In this document: positions 36,403-44,658 of the stretch, piece after piece
Layout: each line of letters opens with the position of its first letter
Numbering within the stretch: position 1 is the stretch's first letter
Assembly: GCF_016919445.1 (NCBI RefSeq)
Contig: NZ_CP070356.1
Span: 4,281,502 to 4,345,501, forward strand
Direction: 5' to 3'
Length of the DNA stretch: 64,000 bases
Source: Pseudomonas sp. PDNC002
GTDB taxonomy: Bacteria; Pseudomonadota; Gammaproteobacteria; Pseudomonadales; Pseudomonadaceae
Notes under the pieces: generated by a model
The model's input: the letters and a program-made list of their open reading frames with translations, nothing else
What the model was told of the DNA's origin: nothing
Database searches by the model: none
Program-made: the position numbers and the translations under genes

Positions 36403-37581
36403 ATGACGAACAAAGTCGTGGTCGCCGGAGTCGGCATGATCCCCTTCACCAAGCCGGGGGCGAGCCTGAGCTACGACCTGATGGGCGCCCAGGCCGCGCG
36501 CCTGGCGCTGGAAGACGCGGGGGTGAAGTACAGTGCCATCCAGCAGGCCTATGCCGGCTACATCTACGGCGACTCCTGCTGCGGTCAGCGCGCGCTGTAC
36601 CACGTCGGCCTGAGTGGCATCGCACTGTTCAACGTCAACAACAACTGCTCCAGTGGCTCGACCGCATTGTTCCTGGCTCGCCAGGCGATTCAGAGCGGCG
36701 CCATCGACGTGGCCCTGGTGCTGGGCTTCGAACAGATGAATCCAGGCGCGCTGAGCAGTCACTACAGCGACCGGCCGAACGCCGCCGACCCCTTCATCGA
36801 ACGCTGCGACGCGCTTCTGGACGTCGCCGAGTTGCCCACCGCGTTGCGCATCTTCGGCGGTGCGGGGCTGGCTCACATGCAGCGCTTCGGCACGCCGCTG
36901 CAAAGTTTCGCGAAGATTCGCGCCAAGGCCAGCCGGCATGCCGCGCGCAACCCGCTGGCGGTGTTCCGCAAGGAAGTCAGCCCCGAGGACGTGCTCAACG
37001 ACCAACTGCTCTGGCCGGGCGTGATGACCCGCCTGATGGCCTGCCCGCCGACTTGCGGGGCCGCCGCCGCGGTGCTCTGCAGCGAGGACTACGCGCGCCG
37101 CCATGGTCTGGATGCGCGGGTCTGGATCGCCGCCCAGGCGATGACTACCGACGACGGCCGCAGTTTCGAGGAAGACCTGCGCTATGCCGCCGGCTACGGC
37201 ATGGCTCTGAGCGCCTCGAAGCAGGTCTACGAGGCGGCCGGCATCGGCGCGGAAGACATCGACGTGGTCGAGTTGCACGACTGCTTCGCGCACAACGAAT
37301 TGGTCACCTATGAAGGCCTCGGCCTGTGCCCCGAAGGTGGCGCAGCGAAGTTCATCGACGACGGCGACAACACCTACGGCGGCCGCTACGTGGTCAATCC
37401 GTCCGGTGGCCTGCTGTCGAAGGGCCATCCGATCGGCGCTACCGGCCTTGCCCAGTGCTACGAGCTGACCCAGCAACTGCGCGGCAATGCCGAGCAGCGC
37501 CAGGTCGAGGGCGCCCGCGTTGCCCTCCAGCATAACGTCGGCATCGGCGGCGCCTGCGTCGTCACCCTGTACCGCAACTGA
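36403..37581 (+). CDS. SCP2-type thiolase (acetyl-CoA acyltransferase-like)
   Basis: 392 residues from the ATG at 36403, preferred because GGAGG at 36392-36396 lies at proper distance; two ATGs slightly upstream are in frame. The catalytic set is complete: NVNNNCSSGSTAL (nucleophilic Cys), ELHDCFAHNE and GHPIGATG. This should cleave a 3-ketoacyl-CoA. It opens an operon with a two-gene acyl-CoA dehydrogenase and an alkyl sulfatase. It is closely related to the thiolase at 52455 and more distantly to the inactive-looking one at 33356. No DUF35 partner is present. Confidence 0.93.
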   Translation: MTNKVVVAGVGMIPFTKPGASLSYDLMGAQAARLALEDAGVKYSAIQQAYAGYIYGDSCCGQRALYHVGLSGIALFNVNNNCSSGSTALFLARQAIQSGAIDVALVLGFEQMNPGALSSHYSDRPNAADPFIERCDALLDVAELPTALRIFGGAGLAHMQRFGTPLQSFAKIRAKASRHAARNPLAVFRKEVSPEDVLNDQLLWPGVMTRLMACPPTCGAAAAVLCSEDYARRHGLDARVWIAAQAMTTDDGRSFEEDLRYAAGYGMALSASKQVYEAAGIGAEDIDVVELHDCFAHNELVTYEGLGLCPEGGAAKFIDDGDNTYGGRYVVNPSGGLLSKGHPIGATGLAQCYELTQQLRGNAEQRQVEGARVALQHNVGIGGACVVTLYRN

Positions 37582-37591
37582 GGACGCCGCC

Positions 37592-38806
37592 ATGGATTTT
37601 CTTCCCGACGCCGGCCTGGACCAGTTCCGCCAGGAGATCCGCGAGTTCCTGCGCCTGCACCTGCCGGCTGAATTGGCGGGCAAACCGAGCTCCAGCATCC
37701 GTTCCGCGCTGCCCGACCTGGTGCGCTGGCAACGCATCCTCGATGAGCGCGGCTGGGGCGCGCCGTACTGGCCGAAAGAGCATGGCGGCACCGGTTGGAG
37801 TGTGCTGCAACGCCTGGTTTTCGACGAGGAATGCGTCGCTGCCGGTGCACCAACCCTCGACGGCTTCGCGCACAAGTTGCTCGGGCCGGTGATCAATCAC
37901 TTCGCCAGCGCCGAACAAAAGGCCGCGCAGATTCCACTGATCCTCAAGGCCGAGCGCCTGTGGTGCCAGGGCTTCTCCGAGCCGGGCTCGGGCTCGGACC
38001 TGGCGTCGCTGCGTACCCGCGCTGATCTGGATGGCGATCACTACGTGATCAATGGCCAGAAGATCTGGACCAGCTATGCCCACCAGGCCGACTGGATCTT
38101 CCTGCTGGTGCGCACTGACTCCAGCGCCCGCAAGCAAGCCGGCATCAGCTTCCTGCTGGTGGACATGAAGACCGCGGGCATCACCGTACGACCGATCCAC
38201 AGCATCGACGGCTGCCATCACCTCAACGAGACCTTCTTCGACAACGTCCGTGTGCCGGTGACTCACCGCATCGGCAACGAAGGCGATGGCTGGAAGATCA
38301 CCAAGTTCCTGCTCAACAACGAACACGCCACCGCCGCCGACCTGCCGATCCTGCGCCGCTACCTGATGCAACTGCGCCAGTTGGCGCGCAGCCTGCCGGC
38401 AGGTGACGGGTGGCTCGGCGAACAGACAGGGTTCGCCCGGCAACTCGCAGGTTTTGAGGCCGAGGTCGATGCGGTCGCCATGCTGGTCAAGCGCGTGGCG
38501 GCGATGGAGCAGGCCGGCGACCACAGCCCGGCGGCCCACGCCTTGGGGTCGATCCTGAAGGTGCGTGGTACCGAACTGCAGCAGCGCATCACTGAGTTCA
38601 TGGTGCAGGCGCTGGGTGACTCCGGCGCCATCGCCTATCCGACTCCTGAGGATCAGCCCGAGGCCCCCCCCGGCGCGGAACTGCCGCAGGAAGCGCTGGC
38701 CCGTGGCATCGCCATGGAAATGTTCTTCCGCCGCGCCTCGACCATCTACGGCGGCACCAGCGAGGTCCAGCGCGGGATCATCGCCAAGATGCTGTTTCAA
38801 CTCTGA
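37592..38806 (+). CDS. Acyl-CoA dehydrogenase, subunit of a probable heteromeric enzyme (A)
   Basis: 404 residues, starting 10 bp after the thiolase stop. The motifs GFSEPGSGSDLASLRTRADLDGDHYVINGQKIWTSYAHQADW and FFRRASTIYGGTSEVQRGIIAKML are those of the FadE17/FadE28-like group. The YEGT glutamate is glycine, but a glutamate in KFLLNNEHATA may serve. It is followed after 15 bp by a second, divergent acyl-CoA dehydrogenase gene; such adjacent pairs form alpha2beta2 enzymes in steroid side-chain degradation. That suggests a bulky or branched acyl-CoA substrate. Confidence 0.9.
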   Translation: MDFLPDAGLDQFRQEIREFLRLHLPAELAGKPSSSIRSALPDLVRWQRILDERGWGAPYWPKEHGGTGWSVLQRLVFDEECVAAGAPTLDGFAHKLLGPVINHFASAEQKAAQIPLILKAERLWCQGFSEPGSGSDLASLRTRADLDGDHYVINGQKIWTSYAHQADWIFLLVRTDSSARKQAGISFLLVDMKTAGITVRPIHSIDGCHHLNETFFDNVRVPVTHRIGNEGDGWKITKFLLNNEHATAADLPILRRYLMQLRQLARSLPAGDGWLGEQTGFARQLAGFEAEVDAVAMLVKRVAAMEQAGDHSPAAHALGSILKVRGTELQQRITEFMVQALGDSGAIAYPTPEDQPEAPPGAELPQEALARGIAMEMFFRRASTIYGGTSEVQRGIIAKMLFQL

Positions 38807-38821
38807 ACGGGCCCAGCAACC

Positions 38822-39997
38822 ATGAATTTCGAACTTTCTTCCGAGCAGCAGATGCTGCAGGACAGCGTGCGCCGCTTCATCGACAAGGAGTACAGCTTCG
38901 AGACTCGCGTCGCCCGCCTGCAGGCGGGTGAAGGTAGCGATTCCAGCTGGACTACCTTTGCCGAACAGGGCTGGCTCTGTGCCGCACTTCCGGAGGCCCA
39001 TGGCGGCCTTGGCGGCAACATAGTCGACAGTGTGGTGATCGCCCAGGAACTGGGTCGCGGACTGGTTCTCGCGCCTTATGCCGGCTGCGCCGTGCTGGCC
39101 GCGCAGACCCTGGTCGCCGCGGCAGCACCTGAACATCAGGAGCGCTGGTTGCCGGCCCTGGCCGATGGCTCTGCACGGCTGGCCCTGGCTTATGCCGAGG
39201 TGCAGACCCGTGGGCTGGTGGAGAGGCAACGCGCTAGCGCGAAACGCCATCCTGGCGGCTATCGGCTGAACGGCCGCAAGACGCTGGTAATGGGCGGCAC
39301 GCAGGCCAATGCGTTCATCATTTCCGCGCAGGCGGAGGAGGGCTGCACGCTGTTCCTGGTGGAGGCTGACCTCCCAGGTCTGGGCCTGATCCCGGTACCG
39401 CTGCACGACGGCAGCTGGGTGGTGGAGTTGCAACTGTCGCAGGTCGACGTCAGCGAAGCCGCCGTACTGGGACGACCGGGCGAGGGCCTGGCTGCGCTGC
39501 GCCAGGGCGTGGCCCAGGCCACTGCCTGCCTCTGCGCCGAGCTGGTGGGCGGCATGGAGCGGGTCATCGAGATCAGCGCTGACTATCTCAAGGTGCGCCA
39601 GCAGTTCGGAGTACCCATCGGCAGCTTCCAATCCCTGCAGCATCGCATGGCCGACATGGCAGCTCAGCTTGAGCTGGCACGATCGGCCTTGTTCGTCCTG
39701 CTCGATGCCATCGACAACCCGCAGATCCACGACCTGCAGCTGCGGACCTCGCAGATCAAGGCGCAGGTCGGCCGCGCGGCTAAGTTCGTCTGCGGGCAGG
39801 CCATCCAGTTGCATGGCGGGATCGGTACTACCGAGGAGTGCAGCGTTGGCCACTACTTCAAGCGCGCGGTAGTCGCAGACCTGCTCCTGGGCAGCGCTGA
39901 CAGCCATGAAGCTTACTGCACCCAGCGGCAGCAGGCGGCCCTCGCGGACGCTGCCATGTCGGCGACGATGAATTCAATGACTTACGGAGAACAATAA
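38822..39997 (+). CDS. Acyl-CoA dehydrogenase, subunit of a probable heteromeric enzyme (B)
   Basis: 391 residues. The C-terminal half is well conserved (RQQFGVPIGSFQSLQHRMADMAAQLELARSALF, QLHGGIGTTEECSVGHYFKRA), while the usual TEPxxGSD loop in the middle is replaced by YAEVQTRGLVERQRASAKRH, so FAD or substrate binding in this subunit is probably incomplete. This asymmetry is typical of the second chain in heteromeric acyl-CoA dehydrogenases. Its TAA stop overlaps the ATG of the alkyl sulfatase gene (TAATG), giving translational coupling. Confidence 0.88.
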   Translation: MNFELSSEQQMLQDSVRRFIDKEYSFETRVARLQAGEGSDSSWTTFAEQGWLCAALPEAHGGLGGNIVDSVVIAQELGRGLVLAPYAGCAVLAAQTLVAAAAPEHQERWLPALADGSARLALAYAEVQTRGLVERQRASAKRHPGGYRLNGRKTLVMGGTQANAFIISAQAEEGCTLFLVEADLPGLGLIPVPLHDGSWVVELQLSQVDVSEAAVLGRPGEGLAALRQGVAQATACLCAELVGGMERVIEISADYLKVRQQFGVPIGSFQSLQHRMADMAAQLELARSALFVLLDAIDNPQIHDLQLRTSQIKAQVGRAAKFVCGQAIQLHGGIGTTEECSVGHYFKRAVVADLLLGSADSHEAYCTQRQQAALADAAMSATMNSMTYGEQ

Positions 39998-42000
39998 TGA
40001 TTTCCCTCACTACCTCGGGCATGTGCCGCCGAAATGCCCTGGCGCTCGCCGTCCTGCTGGCATGCACGGGTATGGCCAGCGCAGCGGAGGCGGACAACGG
40101 CCAGGCCCTGGCAAAACCGGCCAGCGCGGCGACCCGTGCCAGCAACGCAGCAGTGCTGCAGGCGCTGCCGTTCACCGACCGGCAGGACTACGAAGATGCC
40201 AGCCGCGGCTTGGTCGCTGCATTCTCCGGTCAGATCAAGGACGCCAACGGCAAGGTGGTCTGGGATACCCACCAGTACGACTTCCTCAACGCCGAGCAGG
40301 CCCCGGATTCGGTGAACCCGAGTCTCTGGCGGATGGCCCAGCTCAACAGCAACGCCGGGCTGTTCCAGGTTGCCGAGCGCCTCTACCAGGTGCGCGGGAT
40401 GGACCTGGCGAACATGACGATTATCGAGGGCGACAAGGGCCTGGTGATCATCGATCCGCTGATGACCAGCGAAACGGCGCGTGCCGCCCTTGACCTGTAC
40501 TACCGTAATCGCCCGCAGCGTCCGGTGACGGCGGTGATCTATACGCACAGCCATATCGATCACTTCGGTGGCGTTCGCGGAGTCATCGACGAGGCCGATG
40601 TGGTCGCCGGCAAGGTGCAGGTATACGCGCCCAGCGGCTTCATGGAAGAGGCGGCGAGCGAAAACGTCTTCGCCGGCACCGCGATGTTCCGCCGTGCCCA
40701 ATACCAGTCAGGCGGCCTGGTGCCGCGAGGGGACAAAGGGCAGGTGGATACGGGTATCGGCAAGGGCGGCCCAACCGGCGGCAGCATTGGCCTGATCGCC
40801 CCGACCGTGCTGATCGACAAGTCCAATCAGCAGGTGCGCGTCGATGGCATCGACATCGAGTTTCAGCTGACCCCCGGCAGCGAAGCGCCGGCGGAGATGA
40901 ACCTGTACCTACCGCAGATGCGCGCGCTGTGCATGGCCGAGAATGCCACCCACACCCAGCACAACATCCTCACCCCACGGGGTGCGCTGGTACGTGACGC
41001 CAAGGCCTGGGGCCGCTACCTCGACGACAGCCTGGTGCGCTATGGCAACCGTGCCGACGTGATGTTCGCCCAGCACAACTGGCCGACCTGGGGCGGCGAG
41101 CGGATCCGCACGCTGCTGGCCGACCAGCGCGACATGTATACCTACATCAACGACCACACCCTGCACCTGCTCAACCAGGGCCTGACCCCGACAGAGATTG
41201 CAGCAGCGATGCAGAAGCTGCCGGGCGACCTGGAACGCAAATGGTACAACCGAGGCTACTACGGCTCGCTCAGCTTCAACTCGCGTGCGGTGTACCAGCG
41301 CTACATGGGTTTCTATGACGGCAACCCGGCCAACCTCGACCCATTGCCGCCGCAGGACGCCGGCACTCGCTATGTCGAGGCGCTGGGAGGCGCGGAGCAC
41401 GTGCTGGAGCTGATGCGCGCTGCGATGGACAAGGGCGATTACCGCTGGGCGGTAGAGCTGGGTAACCACCTGGTTTTCGCCCAACCGGACAATCGTGCGG
41501 CCCGTGACGCACAGGCCGACGCGCTGGAACAGCTGGGCTACCAGGCCGAGAGTTCGTTGTGGCGCAACATGTACCTGTCGGCAGCCGTCGAGCTGCGCAA
41601 TGGGGTGCGCCAGGCGAGCCTTCGCAAGCCTTCGGCAGATTTGGTCAAGGCGCTGGAGCCGTCGATGTTCTTCGACTACATGGCGGTGCGCCTGAATGCC
41701 GAACGGGCGCAAGGCCACGACATGCAATTGAACTGGACCTTCACCGATCGCCAGCAGAGCTTTGCCCTGACCCTGCGCAACGGCGTGCTGACCTATCGCG
41801 AGAACAGTAGCCACGCGCACCCCGATGCGACGCTGAGCATCGACAAGGCTACGCTGGACCGCATCAGCCTCAAGGAGCTGGATTTCCCCTCCGCGCTCAA
41901 GCAGGGCCTGGCCAAGGTGGAGGGGGACCCGCGCAAGCTGGGCGAGCTGATGAGCATGCTGGATGCCTTCACGCCGGACTTCAATATCGCCACGCCCTGA
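39997..42000 (+). CDS. SdsA1-like alkyl sulfatase (metallo-beta-lactamase fold), exported
   Basis: A 667-residue protein with a signal sequence (ALAVLLACTGMASA). The metallo-beta-lactamase motif THSHIDHFGG gives the zinc ligands His184, His186, Asp188 and His189; AENATHTQHN supplies further ligands. The middle helical dimerisation region and the C-terminal SCP2-like domain (NWTFTDRQQSFALTLRNGVLTYREN) match SdsA1, the enzyme that hydrolyses primary alkyl sulfates such as dodecyl sulfate; a secondary-alkyl (Pisa1-like) specificity is possible. It is the last gene of the thiolase/acyl-CoA dehydrogenase operon, which directly links sulfate-ester hydrolysis to beta-oxidation. The product would be an alcohol plus sulfate. 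Confidence 0.95.
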   Translation: MISLTTSGMCRRNALALAVLLACTGMASAAEADNGQALAKPASAATRASNAAVLQALPFTDRQDYEDASRGLVAAFSGQIKDANGKVVWDTHQYDFLNAEQAPDSVNPSLWRMAQLNSNAGLFQVAERLYQVRGMDLANMTIIEGDKGLVIIDPLMTSETARAALDLYYRNRPQRPVTAVIYTHSHIDHFGGVRGVIDEADVVAGKVQVYAPSGFMEEAASENVFAGTAMFRRAQYQSGGLVPRGDKGQVDTGIGKGGPTGGSIGLIAPTVLIDKSNQQVRVDGIDIEFQLTPGSEAPAEMNLYLPQMRALCMAENATHTQHNILTPRGALVRDAKAWGRYLDDSLVRYGNRADVMFAQHNWPTWGGERIRTLLADQRDMYTYINDHTLHLLNQGLTPTEIAAAMQKLPGDLERKWYNRGYYGSLSFNSRAVYQRYMGFYDGNPANLDPLPPQDAGTRYVEALGGAEHVLELMRAAMDKGDYRWAVELGNHLVFAQPDNRAARDAQADALEQLGYQAESSLWRNMYLSAAVELRNGVRQASLRKPSADLVKALEPSMFFDYMAVRLNAERAQGHDMQLNWTFTDRQQSFALTLRNGVLTYRENSSHAHPDATLSIDKATLDRISLKELDFPSALKQGLAKVEGDPRKLGELMSMLDAFTPDFNIATP

Positions 42001-42016
42001 TCGTTGCAGGCAAAAC

Positions 42017-42042
42017 AAAGGCCACCCCAGGGTGGCCTTTTT
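42017..42042. terminator. Bidirectional rho-independent terminator
   Basis: AAAGGCCACC-CCAG-GGTGGCCTTTTT follows the alkyl sulfatase stop by 16 bp. With A residues on the left and T residues on the right it can serve both this operon and the converging alcohol dehydrogenase gene ending at 42055. Confidence 0.9.
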
Positions 42043-42054
42043 CATGCCTGCCGA

Positions 42055-43116
42055 TCAGCGCTGCGCTTCGCCTTGCAGGCTGCCCATGTCGATGACGAAG
42101 CGGTACTTCACGTCGTTCTTCTGCAGGCGCTCCAGAGCCGTGTTGATATCCTGCATGGCGATGGTCTCGCACTCCGGCAGGACCTGGTGCTCGGCGCAGA
42201 AGTCCAGCAGCTCCTGAGTGGCCGGCAGGCCGCCCATCAGCGAGCCGGCGATGGACCGGTCATTGATCATCAGCAGCGCACCGTGGATCGGCTCCAGCGG
42301 CTCCAGCGCGCCGATCAGCACCAGCTTACCGCCACGGGCCAGCAGCATCAGGTAGGGATTGACGTCGTGTCGGCTGGGAATGGTGTCGAGGATGATGTCG
42401 AAGCTGGCGTAGGCAGCCTTCACTGCGGCCGCGTCCTTCGACAGCAGCACGTGCTGGGCACCCAGCGCGCGGGCGTCGTCGGCCTTGTGCGGGGATGTGG
42501 TGAGCACCGTCACCTCGGCGCCCATCGCCCGTGCCAGCTTGACCGCCAGATGACCGAGCCCGCCCAGGCCGACCACCGCGAGGCGGGTGCCAGCTTGCAC
42601 GGCATATTTGCGCAGTGGCTGCCAGACGGTGATGCCGGCGCATAGCAGCGGCGCGGCCCTGGCGGGGTCGAGCGACTCCGGCAGGCGCAGGACGAACTTC
42701 TCGCGCACCACGATGGATTGCGAGTAGCCGCCGTAGGTCAGGTCGCCGCTGATTCGATCCTTGCCGTTATAAGTCGGGGTGAACATCATCGCGCAGAGCT
42801 GCTCCTGGCCTTCCTCGCAGGCCGCGCAGTGCTGGCAGCTGTCGACCATACAGCCGACCGCCACGCTGTCGCCTACCTGGTAGCGGCTGACCGTCGGGCC
42901 CACGGCGGTGACCCGGCCGATGATCTCGTGGCCCGGAACACAGGGAAACACGCTGCTGTTCCAGTCGTTGTGCAGGTAGTGGAGATCCGAGTGGCAGACC
43001 CCGCAATGGCTGATGGCAATCTGCACGTCATCGTCGCGCAGGTCACGGCGTTGCAGGCGCGTTGGTGCAAGTGGAGCGTGGGCAGCGGGGGCGGCGTAGG
43101 CGAGGCAATGGCTCAT
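42055..43116 (-). CDS. Zinc-dependent alcohol dehydrogenase (YahK/CAD type)
   Basis: 353 residues from the ATG at 43116 with a GGAGAAATCC ribosome site. Catalytic zinc ligands are in GVCHSDLH and GHEIIG; the structural zinc site is CQHCAACEEGQEQLC; the coenzyme loop is VVGLGGLGHLAVKLARAMGAEVTV. This subgroup usually reduces or oxidises aldehydes and primary alcohols with NADP(H). It is the third gene of a minus-strand unit after the adenylate-forming and LuxC-like genes, so interconversion of a long or bulky alcohol and its aldehyde is the natural role. Confidence 0.92.
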   Translation of the reverse strand: MSHCLAYAAPAAHAPLAPTRLQRRDLRDDDVQIAISHCGVCHSDLHYLHNDWNSSVFPCVPGHEIIGRVTAVGPTVSRYQVGDSVAVGCMVDSCQHCAACEEGQEQLCAMMFTPTYNGKDRISGDLTYGGYSQSIVVREKFVLRLPESLDPARAAPLLCAGITVWQPLRKYAVQAGTRLAVVGLGGLGHLAVKLARAMGAEVTVLTTSPHKADDARALGAQHVLLSKDAAAVKAAYASFDIILDTIPSRHDVNPYLMLLARGGKLVLIGALEPLEPIHGALLMINDRSIAGSLMGGLPATQELLDFCAEHQVLPECETIAMQDINTALERLQKNDVKYRFVIDMGSLQGEAQR

Positions 43117-43196
43117 GGATTTCTCCGGGCAGGGGATGCGTGTGCCCGGCTTGCCGGGCACGCTGGATTCAAAGGGTGAGAGTCAAGGGGGGAGAG

Positions 43197-44654
43197 TCAA
43201 AGGGAAGGGCGCAGCCAGGGCGCGGCGGTAGTTTCCGGCGAGGCGATCTGGTTGGAGATCCACTTGCCCATGCGTCGCATCGGCTCAATGGCATCCTGCG
43301 GCGCCTGCCATTTCATCGCCGCCGCATAACCCAGCGAAACGATGCGCTGGGCGCCATACAGCGGCAGGATGTTCTTCAGCTCGTCCTTGACCGCTTCGGG
43401 ATAGACGCCGACGGTCTGGGTGTAGGCATCCACTGCATCCAGCACCTCGTTCAGCTCGTCGACGGGGACCAGGTTGGCGGTGCGGTCATCGAGCAGGGGG
43501 GCAAAGGACACGGGCTCGGGCAGCTGCGAGCAGATGATCGCGCCTTCGCCGTCCTGGCCGCCGATCACTCGGTACCATTCGTCATCTAGACGCAGCGCGT
43601 CGACGTGTGCCTTCAGCCCCTGGTCGTAGCGCTTGGGCGCAGTGCTCAGGGTATTGGGTAGCGTCTGCAGCGCATCGTAGACATAGCGGCCGAAGGTGTT
43701 GAGCCGCTCCAGACCTGATTCGTCGGTGCCGCTCTGCACGTAGATGACCCGCGCGCAGACACAGCCTTTCTGGTTCAGCGCGCCGATATCGGTGGCCAGG
43801 CGCAGAGCCGCTTCGCGCATGCACACTTCGCTGGCGAAGGTGTCCTCGCCGATTACACTCGCGCTGCGCTTCGGATCAAGGGAGATCAGCTCCAGACCCG
43901 GCTGGATGTAACGGGTTACATGCTTGAGTGCGGCGAAGCCACCCCAGGCGACGATCTTCTCGATGTTCTGCGGCTGGTAAAGGCGTTGTTCCAGGGCCTG
44001 GTCGCCACCTTTCCAGTAGGCGACCGACAGGTGTTTGGTGAGCGGGTGCTCCGGCGCCATCTCGACCATGGTGCGGGCGATGGCCAGCGCGGTGAACGGG
44101 TCGTTGGACGGTGCCTTGATGATGGCGTCGCTGCGCAGCACCATGTTGCGCAGGATGGTCACCAGCGACAGTGGGGCGGCATTGCCGGCGACGATGTGCA
44201 GGGTGCGGGAGCCGAAGCAACGGGTCTCGAGTTCGGTGCCATCGAGTAGGCGCTGGTGGACCCAGCCTTCGAGGTACTTGATGCCGACGGTGCTTTCGAC
44301 CATTTCCACGATGAAGTTGCGGTCCAGGTACTGACGCAGGCTCATGTAGGCGGCCTTGACCATGGTCGGGGTCACCGGCGCGGTCTGGTAGGAAAGTTCG
44401 CAGGCTTCCTGGAGAAACGGGTTGGTCGACAGGTCAAGTCGCTCGGCCAGGGCGCCGGCGTAGTCGAGGATGTCCTCGAAGCTGAGCTGGTACAGATCGG
44501 CCAGCTTGGCTGGATTGCCCAGTGGCAGCCTGTCGATGTACTGGTGTGCGTCCGGGGTCAGGAAGCTCAGGTCGCCGCCACGGCCACCGACTTCGACCAG
44601 GTTGTCAGTAATGACTTCGCCGCGAATGATCATCGGCGCAATGGGTTTGCTCAT
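43197..44654 (-). CDS. LuxC-like acyl-CoA reductase (NADPH/NADH-dependent)
   Basis: 485 residues from the ATG at 44654, 4 bp after the stop of the upstream adenylate-forming gene. It resembles the LuxC/acyl-CoA reductase family of the aldehyde dehydrogenase superfamily: FGSRTLHIVAGNAAPLSLVTILRNMVLRSDAIIKAPSNDP (coenzyme side) and GALNQKGCVCARVIYVQ with the nucleophilic cysteine. LuxC reduces fatty acyl groups to aldehyde; in a catabolic setting the reverse, aldehyde plus CoA to acyl-CoA, is equally possible. No luxAB genes are present, so this is not a light operon. Confidence 0.88.
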   Translation of the reverse strand: MSKPIAPMIIRGEVITDNLVEVGGRGGDLSFLTPDAHQYIDRLPLGNPAKLADLYQLSFEDILDYAGALAERLDLSTNPFLQEACELSYQTAPVTPTMVKAAYMSLRQYLDRNFIVEMVESTVGIKYLEGWVHQRLLDGTELETRCFGSRTLHIVAGNAAPLSLVTILRNMVLRSDAIIKAPSNDPFTALAIARTMVEMAPEHPLTKHLSVAYWKGGDQALEQRLYQPQNIEKIVAWGGFAALKHVTRYIQPGLELISLDPKRSASVIGEDTFASEVCMREAALRLATDIGALNQKGCVCARVIYVQSGTDESGLERLNTFGRYVYDALQTLPNTLSTAPKRYDQGLKAHVDALRLDDEWYRVIGGQDGEGAIICSQLPEPVSFAPLLDDRTANLVPVDELNEVLDAVDAYTQTVGVYPEAVKDELKNILPLYGAQRIVSLGYAAAMKWQAPQDAIEPMRRMGKWISNQIASPETTAAPWLRPSL

Positions 44655-44658
44655 CGGC

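Noticed and set aside
35407-37896. 829-codon open frame on the minus strand
   Set aside because: Overlaps the acyl-CoA synthetase and thiolase genes antisense, with no recognisable domain.
43166-43206. Repeated GAGAGTCAA words between the LuxC-like and Zn-dehydrogenase genes
   Set aside because: Two short imperfect copies partly overlapping the LuxC-like stop; they contain a TTGACT -35-like word, but no matching -10 was found, so neither promoter nor repeat element is supported.
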